Shown here: in pieces, positions 1-7,524 of the stretch
Position numbering within the stretch: position 1 is the first letter of the stretch
Layout: each line of letters begins with the position of its first letter
From: Mucilaginibacter sp.
GTDB lineage: Bacteria > Bacteroidota > Bacteroidia > Sphingobacteriales > Sphingobacteriaceae
Direction of reading: 5' to 3'
DNA length: 64,000 bases
Assembly (NCBI GenBank): GCA_028288025.1
Contig: JAQBOM010000019.1
Coordinates: 33,511-97,510, forward strand
Notes under the pieces: model-generated
Told to the model about the DNA's origin: nothing
Databases searched by the model: none
The model's input: the letters and a program-made list of their open reading frames with translations, nothing else
Made by a program: the position numbers and the translations under genes

Positions 1-79
1 AATAAAAGGCGAATACCCGGAAAGTATCCAATCGCAAAATATCGACGAGTATATTGCGCGCGCCGAAGCAAAAATGTAA
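1..79 (+). CDS. 3' end of an unidentified protein
   Basis: An open frame enters from the left edge and stops with TAA at 77-79. It encodes 25 residues ending in IDEYIARAEAKM. Only the C-terminus is visible, so the family cannot be set from this window. The charged helical tail would suit a tetratricopeptide-type protein, but that is a guess. It is followed by a 124-base gap holding an inverted repeat, then ribH on the same strand. Confidence 0.6.
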   Translation, partial: IKGEYPESIQSQNIDEYIARAEAKM

Positions 80-94
80 ACGGATTTCGGAATT

Positions 95-194
95 CGGATT
101 TTCGATTTCGGATTTTGACACATCGGTTTACTTATTAAAGGCAAACCCAATTTGCAATACATTCAAATTGAATAATTTCGAAATCGAAAATCCG
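95..194. repeat. 16-bp perfect inverted repeat upstream of ribH
   Basis: The left arm at 95-110 (CGGATTTTCGATTTCG) is exactly complementary to the right arm at 179-194, with 68 bases between. The left arm also lies in a run of the repeated word TTCGGATTT (81-115). The arms could form a long hairpin in the ribH leader. It resembles the other degenerate word repeats in the gaps of this window. Confidence 0.7.
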
Positions 195-203
195 CAATAA
201 AAA

Positions 204-707
204 ATGGCAACCCGGCTTAAAAATTTATCCGATCATTCCCAAACTGAAGTTCCGTCGGCAGCGCCATACCGTTTCGGAATTGTTGTTGCCGAATGGAACG
301 CCGGGATCACAAATGGGCTTTATAATGGCGCCTTCCAAACGCTTATTGATCATGGGGCTTCGATAGATAATATTTCCTCGTATTATGTTCCGGGCAGTTT
401 TGAATTAACATCAGCTGCGGATATTTTATTACAGCAAAATAAAGTTGACGCTGTAATTTGTCTTGGCTGCGTTATACAAGGCGAAACCAGGCATTTTGAT
501 TTTATATGTAACGCCGTTGCAAACGGATTAAGCAACGTGGCTATAAAATATTCGAAACCGGTCATCTTCGGTGTCTTAACTACCGACAACCAGCAGCAAG
601 CTATCGATCGTGCCGGCGGTAAGCATGGCAACAAAGGCGATGAAGCGGCAATTACAGCGATCAAGATGGCTGAATTTTCTGTAACTTTAAATAATAGTTT
701 GCGTTAA
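204..707 (+). CDS. ribH: 6,7-dimethyl-8-ribityllumazine synthase
   Basis: This cytoplasmic enzyme condenses 5-amino-6-ribitylamino-uracil with 3,4-dihydroxy-2-butanone 4-phosphate in the next-to-last step of riboflavin synthesis. The 167-residue product has the family motifs in order: FGIVVAEWN (24-32) with the ring-stacking Trp31, PGSFEL (63-68), and GETRHFDF (93-100) with His97 as the likely catalytic histidine. FGVLTTDN then precedes the C-terminal RAGGKHGNKG phosphate-binding segment. Length is normal, with about 20 extra N-terminal residues that are probably disordered. No other rib gene is nearby, which is common in this phylum where riboflavin genes are scattered. The ATG is the only in-frame start before the conserved core. 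Confidence 0.97.
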   Translation: MATRLKNLSDHSQTEVPSAAPYRFGIVVAEWNAGITNGLYNGAFQTLIDHGASIDNISSYYVPGSFELTSAADILLQQNKVDAVICLGCVIQGETRHFDFICNAVANGLSNVAIKYSKPVIFGVLTTDNQQQAIDRAGGKHGNKGDEAAITAIKMAEFSVTLNNSLR

Positions 708-812
708 AGCTATCACGGCCAAATTTAAACCTGCCTTTAATGGCTGACCGTTTTAAAATTGGTATTCTTTTTGAATACTATGAGGTAGTTATATCACAAA
801 CACTTAAATACG

Positions 813-923
813 ATGAAAAAATTAATTTACATTGCGTTATTTTCTTTACTGTTAGGAAGCTTGTCTTCATGTTCAGATAGGTTATGTCCTGCTTACGGAT
901 CTTACCCAAGAAGCGGACGTTAA
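813..923 (+). CDS. tiny lipoprotein, 36 residues
   Basis: The ORF is short but has clear export features: MKK, a hydrophobic stretch, then the lipobox-like L-S-S-C with Cys20. The mature peptide is only 17 residues (CSDRLCPAYGSYPRSGR) with a second Cys six residues on. If processed, it would be lipidated at Cys20 and anchored in the inner or outer membrane. It lies between ribH and ytxJ on the same strand. No function is assigned. Support is the signal peptide and lipobox in a complete ATG-to-TAA frame. Confidence 0.6.
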   Translation: MKKLIYIALFSLLLGSLSSCSDRLCPAYGSYPRSGR

Positions 924-1016
924 CAGGAGGATGTCATGTTTTTGACATTTCTATAAAACTGAGCCTGGAAATCTGCTGTTTTGCGTTATAAGCGTATTAA
1001 GCTTATTTTATTATTT

Positions 1017-1349
1017 ATGAATTGGACTACACTCGAATCAGCAGAGCAAATAGAGGAAATTAAAGGTCAGCAGCAATACAGTGTTATTTTTAAGCACAGT
1101 ACACGCTGCTCGATTAGTATGATGGTAAAAAAGCGGTTTGAAATGGACTGGGATAAACTTCCGGGAAATTTACCGCTTTATTTTTTGGACCTGATTAAAT
1201 ACCGTTCGTTATCCAATCAAATCGCGGATGACTTCCAGGTTCATCATGAGTCCCCCCAGTTACTATTGATCAAGGATGGATCCTGCATTCTTGATCTTTC
1301 CCACGGAGAAATATCAGTAGAAGAAGCCTTATCCGTTATAAAAAATTAA
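1017..1349 (+). CDS. ytxJ: bacilliredoxin YtxJ-like protein
   Basis: This is a thioredoxin-fold protein of the monothiol bacilliredoxin YtxJ family, which removes bacillithiol from S-bacillithiolated proteins. The first ATG giving the family N-terminus (MNWTTLESAEQIEEI) is at 1017; an upstream TTG at 981 would add 12 unlikely residues. The product is 110 residues. The active-site segment is FKHSTRCSIS (25-34) with a single cysteine at Cys31. A cis-Pro region SPQLLL follows, as expected for the fold. Its presence implies the organism makes bacillithiol, although no bsh genes are in the window. Cytoplasmic. It is probably transcribed alone, with a weak terminator after it. Confidence 0.85.
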   Translation: MNWTTLESAEQIEEIKGQQQYSVIFKHSTRCSISMMVKKRFEMDWDKLPGNLPLYFLDLIKYRSLSNQIADDFQVHHESPQLLLIKDGSCILDLSHGEISVEEALSVIKN

Positions 1350-1361
1350 TGTCACTAAAGT

Positions 1362-1381
1362 TAACAGCATGTAGCTGTTTT
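1362..1381 (+). terminator. weak hairpin between ytxJ and osmC
   Basis: AACAGC (1362-1367) pairs with GCTGTT (1373-1378) around a 5-base loop, followed by a few T. It sits between convergent genes. The stem and T-run are short, so termination efficiency is uncertain. Confidence 0.35.
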
Positions 1382-1433
1382 AGGACAATTATAAACAAAT
1401 AATTAATTCAATTATCTGTTAGTTTTCAAAAAT

Positions 1434-1859
1434 TTACAATTCTGCGTTTTCTTTAACCGGCCATCCAAAATCTACCGTTTTTTTCAGGTCTTCGTGAACG
1501 CTGTAATAAACCGGGCAGGTTAGCGCCGCACGTTCCAGCATAGCTTGCTCCTGTTCGGTATATTGGTTAGGAAACTTAAAGCTGATAATTATTTCGGCTA
1601 CCCGGCGGGGATCGGCACCCATAATTTTAGTGACTGAACAGGTCGTATTATCGATATCGATATTATGCGCGCGGGCTTTAATACCCATAATAGTAAGCAT
1701 ACAGCTGGCCAGTGAAGCCGATAAAAGGTCGGTTGGCGAAAATGCTTCGCCCTTTCCCTGGTTATCAACCGGGGCGTCAGTAATAATTTTTGTGCCTGAT
1801 TGCACATGGGTAGCTTCGGTCCTTAATCCGCCAAGGTAAACAGTTTCTATAGTTGCCAT
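1434..1859 (-). CDS. OsmC/Ohr family peroxiredoxin
   Basis: This is a 141-residue cytoplasmic OsmC-type protein, a family that reduces organic hydroperoxides using two cysteines. The pair is visible: Cys53 in the LLSASLASCMLT helix and Cys115 in LTCPVYYSVH. A SPTDLL motif (41-46) precedes the first cysteine, as is typical. The exact subgroup (OsmC, Ohr or YhfA-like) cannot be settled here. It lies convergent to ytxJ and divergent from lipA. A TAGCTTTG -7 box on the minus strand lies 22 bases before the ATG. The neighbouring YtxJ suggests a thiol-redox context, but they are not in one operon. Confidence 0.9.
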   Translation of the reverse strand: MATIETVYLGGLRTEATHVQSGTKIITDAPVDNQGKGEAFSPTDLLSASLASCMLTIMGIKARAHNIDIDNTTCSVTKIMGADPRRVAEIIISFKFPNQYTEQEQAMLERAALTCPVYYSVHEDLKKTVDFGWPVKENAEL

Positions 1860-1881
1860 TTCTAAATTGAATTGATATATA

Positions 1882-1889
1882 CAAAGCTA
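1882..1889 (-). promoter_or_regulatory. -7 box for the osmC gene
   Basis: The minus strand reads TAGCTTTG, a full match to the Bacteroidota -7 consensus TAnnTTTG, ending 22 bases before the ATG. No clear -33 TTTG is visible. Confidence 0.5.
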
Positions 1890-1985
1890 AGTTTAAACTT
1901 TAGTTTTTTGAGCTTTCGTCTGTCATTTTTATCTTTCAAATGCCATGTTTAATACCGACCGTTCAAACTTTACAACCTTTTTAAC

Positions 1986-1993
1986 TATTTTTG
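1986..1993 (+). promoter_or_regulatory. -7 box directly before lipA
   Basis: TATTTTTG matches TAnnTTTG and is followed by only CGTC before the lipA ATG at 1998. Transcription would begin at or next to the start codon, giving a leaderless mRNA. No good -33 element is seen. Confidence 0.5.
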
Positions 1994-1997
1994 CGTC

Positions 1998-2876
1998 ATG
2001 ATCGATTTGCCGGTAGTTCCTGTCAGCCAACCCCAGCGCAAGCCCGACTGGCTTCGGGTAAGGCTTCCGGTTGGTAAAGAGTATGCGCAGGTGCGCAGCC
2101 TGGTTGATACACATAAGCTGCATACCATCTGCGAAAGCGGCAACTGCCCAAACATGGGCGAATGCTGGGGCGCGGGTACAGCGACCTTTATGATATTAGG
2201 TAATATTTGTACGCGCTCCTGCTCGTTTTGCGCGGTTGCCACCGGCAGGCCCTTAGCTGTTGATACCGATGAACCCAACAGGGTTGCCAATTCGGTTAAA
2301 CTGATGCAGGTTAAACATTGTGTAATTACCTCGGTTGACCGCGACGACCTAAAGGACGGTGGTTCAATTATTTGGGCCGAAACGATAAACGCCATACGCC
2401 GGGAAAGTCCGGAAACTACTTTGGAAACTTTACTGCCGGATTTTAGGGGAGTATGGGAAAACCTTGAACGCGTATTGGAAACCAGACCCGAAGTGGTGTC
2501 GCATAACCTTGAAACTGTGCGGCGTTTAACCCGCGAGGTACGCATACAGGCAAAATACGATCGCAGTCTTGAATGTTTGAAGCACATTTCGTTGGCCGGA
2601 TTACGAACAAAATCAGGTATCATGCTGGGCCTGGGCGAAATGGAAGACGATATTTTAGAGGCTATGGACGATCTATTGGAGGCCGGAGTTCAAATATTAA
2701 CCCTGGGCCAGTACCTGCAGCCAACGCGCAGTCATCATCCTGTGATCGATTGGGTACATCCCGACCAATTTGCACGCCTAAAAGAGATCGGGCTTGATAA
2801 AGGATTTAAATATGTCGAAAGCGGGCCGCTTGTCCGGTCATCCTACCACGCAGAAAAACATCTGTTTGAATTGTAA
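1998..2876 (+). CDS. lipA: lipoyl synthase
   Basis: This radical-SAM enzyme inserts two sulfurs into protein-bound octanoyl chains to make the lipoyl cofactor of 2-oxoacid dehydrogenases and the glycine cleavage system. The 292-residue protein carries both iron-sulfur motifs: the auxiliary cluster Cys45-x4-Cys50-x5-Cys56 and the radical-SAM triad Cys71-x3-Cys75-x2-Cys78. The C-terminal RSSYHAE motif holds the serine that ligates the auxiliary cluster. Length is normal. The ATG follows a -7 box by 4 bases. An ECF sigma gene starts 24 bases downstream without a visible terminator, so the three genes may share a transcript. No lipB is adjacent. Confidence 0.97.
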   Translation: MIDLPVVPVSQPQRKPDWLRVRLPVGKEYAQVRSLVDTHKLHTICESGNCPNMGECWGAGTATFMILGNICTRSCSFCAVATGRPLAVDTDEPNRVANSVKLMQVKHCVITSVDRDDLKDGGSIIWAETINAIRRESPETTLETLLPDFRGVWENLERVLETRPEVVSHNLETVRRLTREVRIQAKYDRSLECLKHISLAGLRTKSGIMLGLGEMEDDILEAMDDLLEAGVQILTLGQYLQPTRSHHPVIDWVHPDQFARLKEIGLDKGFKYVESGPLVRSSYHAEKHLFEL

Positions 2877-2900
2877 TAAATCCTCTTTATCTTCATTGCG

Positions 2901-3452
2901 TTGGCCAGGCAAAGTAAAATATCACTTCCGGAAGAAGAATTAGTGCGTGCATTAAAGAGTCGTGAAAAAATTGCGATGGAAGCCCTGTACGATATGTATT
3001 CGGCATCGTTATACGGCGTTATTTCGCGGGTGATTGTTGAAACCGGAGTCGCCGAAGATGTCTTGCAGGATACATTTGTCAAGATATGGCATTCGTTTTC
3101 GAGCTATGATGCCGAAAAAGGCCGCTTATTTACCTGGATGGTAAATATTGCCCGCAATTTAGCTATTGATAAACTACGCTCGAAAGATTATAAAAATCAA
3201 AATAAAAACCAGGATATTGATAATACCGTAACTATCATCGACGAACAAAGAAACTCGGTTTATAAGCCTGAGCTGGTGGGTGTTAAGGAATTGGTAGAAA
3301 CATTAAAGCCCGAGCAAAAGGCCATTCTCGACCTGGTTTATTTTAAAGGGTACACCCATGTGGAGGCGGCGGATGAACTGGGCGTTCCTTTAGGAACTAT
3401 AAAAACAAGATTACGGATGGCTGTTCAGCAGCTCAGAAAACATTTTAATTAA
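2901..3452 (+). CDS. ECF-type RNA polymerase sigma factor
   Basis: This is a 183-residue sigma-70 family factor of the extracytoplasmic-function type. Region 2 covers about residues 25-95, with EDVLQDTFVKIW and FTWMVNIARNLAIDKLRS. Region 4 covers about 130-180, with ILDLVYFKGYTHVEAADEL and the recognition helix LGTIKTRLRMAVQQL. No region 3 is present. The start used is TTG at 2901; the next in-frame ATG lies inside the conserved N-terminal helix, so TTG (MARQSKISLPEEE) is preferred. It is followed after one base by its presumed anti-sigma partner, so the two are translationally coupled. The regulon is unknown. Confidence 0.93.
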   Translation: MARQSKISLPEEELVRALKSREKIAMEALYDMYSASLYGVISRVIVETGVAEDVLQDTFVKIWHSFSSYDAEKGRLFTWMVNIARNLAIDKLRSKDYKNQNKNQDIDNTVTIIDEQRNSVYKPELVGVKELVETLKPEQKAILDLVYFKGYTHVEAADELGVPLGTIKTRLRMAVQQLRKHFN

Positions 3453-3453
3453 A

Positions 3454-4278
3454 GTGGAAGATATAAAGGCATATATTGAATCGGGCATTTTGGAGCTTTA
3501 CGTTTTGGGGGATGTAACCCCGGCCGAAAAGTTGCAGGTGGAGGAGATGGCTTTAAAACACCCCGCTATTAAAGCTGAACTGGGTGAGATTGAAAGATCG
3601 ATGGAACTATATGCTGAAAGTAACGCCGTTGAGCCGCCCGGGCATTTACGCGAGAGGATCCTGAATAGCGTCCTTACCAATTTTGCTGATGACCGCAATT
3701 TTAACAAGGCTAATACTAAAATCGTTCAGGATAATATCGTCGCGCTGCCTGTTCAAACGAGCTATAATTTCTATAAATATGCGTTTGCCGCTTGCCTTGC
3801 TTTATTACTTGCAAGCAGTATAGCACTGGTAACGTTATATAATAAGCTGCAGGATTCAAACACCCGCATAGCAGCATTGCAAACCGACAAACAGCATTTT
3901 GCTAACCGGGTAAACCTGATGGATCATGAAATGAGTGTGTTCAGAGATCCTGCTTTCAAGTTTATGAAACTAAAGGGAACCACGCATGCGCCATCGGCGG
4001 CCCTTATGGTTGCGTGGAATCCTGTTAATAAAAAGGTGATGATAGATATGGGCAGCATGAAAATGCCTGCAAATGATAAAGAGCATCAATACCAGCTTTG
4101 GGCCCTTGTTGCCGGTAAACCGGTAGACCTGGGTGTTTTCGATATGAATAGCGATACCACGGATATGAAAGAAATGAAATCAATCGCTTCTGCTAATGCA
4201 TTTGCGGTGACTCTTGAACCTCGCGGGGGAAGTGTATCGCCTACAATGGACAAAATGATGGTTATTGGCCAGTTTTAA
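3454..4278 (+). CDS. RskA-like membrane anti-sigma factor
   Basis: This 274-residue protein begins at a GTG one base after the sigma stop codon. The N-terminal cytoplasmic part (1-60) has the ILELYVLGDVTPAEKLQVEE signature of anti-sigma-K proteins and no zinc-binding Cys/His motif. One membrane helix lies at about 108-128, followed by a short coiled coil (130-155). A periplasmic RskA-type domain with MVAWNPVNKKVMIDM, YQLWALVAGKPVDLGVF and FAVTLEPRGGS fills the rest. The role inferred from family and position is to hold the upstream sigma factor at the membrane until a periplasmic signal triggers release. The signal is unknown. Confidence 0.9.
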   Translation: MEDIKAYIESGILELYVLGDVTPAEKLQVEEMALKHPAIKAELGEIERSMELYAESNAVEPPGHLRERILNSVLTNFADDRNFNKANTKIVQDNIVALPVQTSYNFYKYAFAACLALLLASSIALVTLYNKLQDSNTRIAALQTDKQHFANRVNLMDHEMSVFRDPAFKFMKLKGTTHAPSAALMVAWNPVNKKVMIDMGSMKMPANDKEHQYQLWALVAGKPVDLGVFDMNSDTTDMKEMKSIASANAFAVTLEPRGGSVSPTMDKMMVIGQF

Positions 4279-4559
4279 CGCCAATTTTTCGTTTCCTAGT
4301 CTCCCTTCACCAAATTATTTACCGTTAAACCAATCGGAATTTTAATCATTGTTAAAACAATGTTCCGGGGTAAGTTGTTGGTAACTATAATTTTACAACC
4401 AAATTGGCACCTGGCGTAACAAAAGCCACCTTTTTAACGTCTATTGATTAGTAGATTTATAATGACACGAGTAAGGGGTTTCTTCTCATCATATTTTAAA
4501 TCTGTGCATAATTTTGAGTATTTAGTTCTTTATAAGATCAGTTAATAGTTAATTAAAAC
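4279..4559. other. gap after the anti-sigma gene
   Basis: There is no convincing gene in these 281 bases. A 27-codon ATG frame at 4462-4545 lacks recognisable features. TAGATTTA at 4452-4459 is one base from a -7 box and would give a transcript of about 120 bases ending at the 4560-4587 terminator. Either a long 3' UTR or a small RNA is possible. Confidence 0.4.
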
Positions 4560-4587
4560 GGCAGTACAATACTTACTGCCTTTTTTT
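4560..4587 (+). terminator. rho-independent terminator, probably bidirectional
   Basis: GGCAGTA (4560-4566) pairs with TACTGCC (4574-4580) around a 7-base loop, followed by seven T on the plus strand. On the minus strand the hairpin lies six bases after the nnr stop codon and is followed by GTTTT, so it can also end that transcript. Confidence 0.85.
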
Positions 4588-6091
4588 ATGCCATTAACTT
4601 TGCCATGGTAACCGGGAGGTGCGAAGCAAGCTGCCGGGGCATAACTACATTCATCCGGTTGGGCAAAGCCAACTCGTCGCCTGCTTTGCCATGAATGTAG
4701 CATCCAATAATACAAGCCTGTTCCGGTAAATATCTTTGTGCCAGTAACGAGGTTATAACGCCTGTTAACACATCGCCCATACCGCCTGTAGCCATGGCCG
4801 GGTTGCTGGTAGTATTAAAATATACTTTGCCTTCGGGTGATATGGTTAAGGTATAATCGTTTTTTAACACGATAAAAAGTTTATGCTCTTGCGCTTTTTG
4901 TATCCCTGTTTGCATTCGCTGCCACCAATTCGTATGGCTGCCGAATAGCCGGTCAAATTCTTTCATATGCGGGGTAAGGATACTGTTTTCGGGTATTTCG
5001 CGCCAAAGCTCCCGATGAACAGCCAGTAAATTCAAAGCATCGGCATCAATCACCAACGGTTTTTTAAAATTGGCTAAAATATCAGTAAGCAGCATAAGCG
5101 CATCTTCCTCCATGCCTAAACCCGGCCCGATGCCAATTGCAGTAAAACTATCCCATCCAATTTTTGGTATTTCAACCCCGTTTCTTACCAATGCCATAAT
5201 TTCGGGCATATAGCAGTTTAATGCGGTAAGGCCGCTGGCCGGGACACATGCTGTGGTTAAGCCGGAGCCTGCATATACACAGGCGGAAGCACTTAGCAAG
5301 GCCGCACCCATGGTTTCTGCCTGTCCGGCAACGATAAGCGAATGCCCGTAAGTTCCTTTATTGGTAAAACGGGTGCGGGGCCGCAGCATTCCCCGGATAT
5401 CTTTTTCTTCAACCGCCTGGTAAGGCGACTGAAGCGAACGGACAAATTTTTTGTCAATGTCAATATTCACCGCTTCCCAGCATTTGATGTAAGGTGCAGA
5501 CTCTGGCAGTAAAAAGTTAATTTTTGGCGTCTGGAAAGTAATTACCAGGTCGGCCTTTAAAACGACAGCATTGGCCGAAATCTCACCATCGGTGAAAAGC
5601 CCCGTAGGTACATCAACCGCTACCGTTGTTTTTTCCAGGCTGTTGAGGTAGTTAACCAACCGCTTATAATCGCCCCCGAGCGGTTTATTTAAGCCACTCC
5701 CCAGTAAAGCATCTATAATAATATCGCCTTCTTCAAAGGGGATGGTGGCTCCCGCGTTAATTTCCGACAAGGGAACATGGATTTGTTTCAACCGGTTGAA
5801 ATTAGCATTAAAATCGTCGGAAGTTTTTTCTGAAAAGCGCGCAATTTTAACATTCAGGGCGTTATAGTGGTGGTCCTCCAGTATTCGTGTTATAGCCAGG
5901 CCATCGCCGCCATTATTGCCAGTGCCACAATAAATGGTAATAGATTTTTCTTTATTTGGGAAATGATTTATAAACCAACCTACAAAAGCTTTCGCCGCAC
6001 GTTCCATCAAATCCAGCGATGAAATTGGCTCGTGGGCTATGGTGTAGGTATCGGCTTCGCGGATTTGAGGGGCAGTTAACAACGGGAGCAT
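4586..6091 (-). CDS. nnr: bifunctional NAD(P)HX epimerase/dehydratase
   Basis: This metabolite-repair enzyme returns hydrated NAD(P)H to the active cofactor. The 501-residue protein has the usual two-domain fusion. The N-terminal YjeF_N epimerase (about 1-215) carries the dinucleotide-binding loop GTGNNGGDGLAI and the VDVPTGLF segment. The C-terminal ADP-dependent (S)-NAD(P)H-hydrate dehydratase (about 235-501, ribokinase-like) carries GTYGHSLIVAGQ, DADALNLLA, LTPHMKEF and the catalytic loop TGGMGDVLTGVI. Length matches the family. It is cytoplasmic. It leads into a SUI1-like gene and a lipid kinase on the same strand with 70-base and 50-base gaps, so the three may be co-expressed in the order kinase, SUI1, nnr. 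Confidence 0.96.
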   Translation of the reverse strand: MLPLLTAPQIREADTYTIAHEPISSLDLMERAAKAFVGWFINHFPNKEKSITIYCGTGNNGGDGLAITRILEDHHYNALNVKIARFSEKTSDDFNANFNRLKQIHVPLSEINAGATIPFEEGDIIIDALLGSGLNKPLGGDYKRLVNYLNSLEKTTVAVDVPTGLFTDGEISANAVVLKADLVITFQTPKINFLLPESAPYIKCWEAVNIDIDKKFVRSLQSPYQAVEEKDIRGMLRPRTRFTNKGTYGHSLIVAGQAETMGAALLSASACVYAGSGLTTACVPASGLTALNCYMPEIMALVRNGVEIPKIGWDSFTAIGIGPGLGMEEDALMLLTDILANFKKPLVIDADALNLLAVHRELWREIPENSILTPHMKEFDRLFGSHTNWWQRMQTGIQKAQEHKLFIVLKNDYTLTISPEGKVYFNTTSNPAMATGGMGDVLTGVITSLLAQRYLPEQACIIGCYIHGKAGDELALPNRMNVVMPRQLASHLPVTMAKLMA

Positions 6092-6163
6092 ATTATCTTA
6101 AAGATTAGATTGTTTATTTTGTTTGTTAGGCAAACTTTATAAAATTTCCCGGCGCAAGCCAAA

Positions 6164-6499
6164 CTATCCACCTGCTTTTTTAACCTTATAGCCATCGGCC
6201 TGTAGCAGCGTTAAAATTTTGTCCCTGAAGTCGCCCTGTATCAAAATCTCCCCGTCCTTAACCGTGCCGCCTACACCACACTTGGTTTTGAGCTTTTTGC
6301 CAATCACCTCAAGGTCTGCAATACTACCCACAAACCCCGCAATGCTGGTTACCAGTTTGCCGCCGCCTTTTCGGTCGAGATAAATTTTAAGATTTTGCTG
6401 CTGCGGGGGTAAAGTCGCAGTAGAGCTGGGGTTGTTGTCCTTGTACTGAAAATTAGGATCTGTGGAATAAACCACTCCTGTAAAGTTCTTTTTTGACAT
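6164..6499 (-). CDS. SUI1/eIF1-like (YciH-type) protein
   Basis: This is a 111-residue protein of the SUI1 family. The N-terminal 30 residues are polar and disordered. The SUI1 fold follows, with [43 protein letters not shown] and the final helix [10 protein letters not shown]. In archaea and eukaryotes the family monitors start-codon selection. In bacteria (YciH) the role is debated and the gene is not essential. Because this genome lacks Shine-Dalgarno sites and shows leaderless-looking promoters, a role in start selection is an attractive but untested idea. Its start codon is a clear ATG. Confidence 0.9.
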   Translation of the reverse strand: MSKKNFTGVVYSTDPNFQYKDNNPSSTATLPPQQQNLKIYLDRKGGGKLVTSIAGFVGSIADLEVIGKKLKTKCGVGGTVKDGEILIQGDFRDKILTLLQADGYKVKKAGG

Positions 6500-6525
6500 A
6501 ATTGATAAGTCAAAATTAAAAAATT

Positions 6526-6572
6526 AAAAAGTCAAAACAGGCACTTTAAAGTTAATAAGCTTTTGACTTTTT
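6526..6572. repeat. 12-bp inverted word repeat overlapping a gene end
   Basis: AAAAAGTCAAAA (6526-6537) is the exact reverse complement of TTTTGACTTTTT (6561-6572). The right arm lies inside the lipid-kinase coding region and encodes its last residues. The word GTCAAAA also occurs at 6509-6515 and, inverted, at 36021-36052. Confidence 0.65.
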
Positions 6573-7448
6573 ATAATCTCCTGCGATAACTTTTAATGAA
6601 TCCGGCACTATTTCAATTTGAGTTTGAACTCCGGTTATTTGAGGCTCGCCGTCGAGATGTATAGGGCCGGGGTTGGCGCGTTTAACAATAATATGTTTGC
6701 CGCGAATGATCTCGAGATATTTGGTGCCCTCAGTTGTTTTTGTAAGCATGCGCATACCCATTTCAAATAATCGCCAGAAAGGAAATTGTTTTATAATACA
6801 AATGTCTAATAATCCGTCTTGTACCGAGGCGTGGGGGGAAATATGTGCATTGTTACCATATTGGGATGAATTGGCAAAGCTGAGCATGAAGGCTTCTCGC
6901 TCAAAAACATTGCCATCAACCTCAATGCGGTATACTTCGGGTTTATATTTATTAAATTCTTCTATAGATGATATCAGGTAGGTAAAGAAGCCGCGTTTTT
7001 TCCGTTTCGCAAAAACCTCGCTGATATGCGCATCGAATCCCATACCGGCCATATTAAAAAATGGCTGGCCGTTGACTTTGGCCGAATCTATCAATTTAAC
7101 ACGGCCAGTGTTTAAGGCCCGGATAGCTTGTGGCGCGTTCATTGAGATGCCCAGGAAGCGCGCGAGTCCGTTCCCCGAGCCGTACGGAACAATTCCCAGT
7201 ATCGTATCGGTGCCCACTATAGCCGATCCTACTTCGTTTATAGTGCCATCTCCGCCAACAGCAACAATAAGGTCAAATTTATTTGCAGCTTCTTTGGCAA
7301 TCTGCCGGGCATGGGCGGGTCCGTCGCTGTAAACCATAACTGCCTCAAATTTGGCTGCATCCAGGTATTTTTTTATCAATTCCGGAACGTCATCCTTTTT
7401 TTTTCCTCCCGATATGGGGTTGATGATAAATAAAGCTTTTCGTTCCAA
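6552..7448 (-). CDS. diacylglycerol kinase-family lipid kinase
   Basis: This is a 298-residue protein of the DAGK_cat/YegS-BmrU family, which phosphorylates diacylglycerol or related lipids at the membrane surface with ATP. Visible motifs are NPISGGK (10-16), the nucleotide-binding GGDGTINEVG (about 65-74) and GSGNGLARFLG (about 92-102). The C-terminal beta-sandwich includes FANSSQYGNNAHISPHA. The exact lipid substrate cannot be read from sequence. The last seven residues (YKKSKAY) are encoded by an arm of the intergenic inverted repeat at 6526-6572, so the natural C-terminus may have been extended by the repeat. It is divergent from metK. Confidence 0.92.
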   Translation of the reverse strand: MERKALFIINPISGGKKKDDVPELIKKYLDAAKFEAVMVYSDGPAHARQIAKEAANKFDLIVAVGGDGTINEVGSAIVGTDTILGIVPYGSGNGLARFLGISMNAPQAIRALNTGRVKLIDSAKVNGQPFFNMAGMGFDAHISEVFAKRKKRGFFTYLISSIEEFNKYKPEVYRIEVDGNVFEREAFMLSFANSSQYGNNAHISPHASVQDGLLDICIIKQFPFWRLFEMGMRMLTKTTEGTKYLEIIRGKHIIVKRANPGPIHLDGEPQITGVQTQIEIVPDSLKVIAGDYKKSKAY

Positions 7449-7482
7449 TTAAATATTATTTCTGCTGCCAAAAGTAAATGTA

Positions 7483-7514
7483 TTTTCCGCTTTGTAAAAA
7501 TTGTTTTATTTTAG
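7483..7514 (+). promoter_or_regulatory. possible metK promoter
   Basis: TTTT at 7483-7486 and TATTTTAG at 7507-7514 (one mismatch to TAnnTTTG) are 20 bases apart. This would start transcription near 7520, a few bases before the first stem of the riboswitch. Confidence 0.4.
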
Positions 7515-7524
7515 CCGCCTGAAA

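Noticed and set aside
1985..2623. A 212-codon minus-strand frame opposite lipA
   Set aside because: It is antisense to a certain gene, has no signal, domain or promoter, and its composition follows from the lipA codons.
4462..4545. A 27-codon ORF in the gap after the anti-sigma gene
   Set aside because: No signal peptide, membrane helix or good promoter; likely chance.
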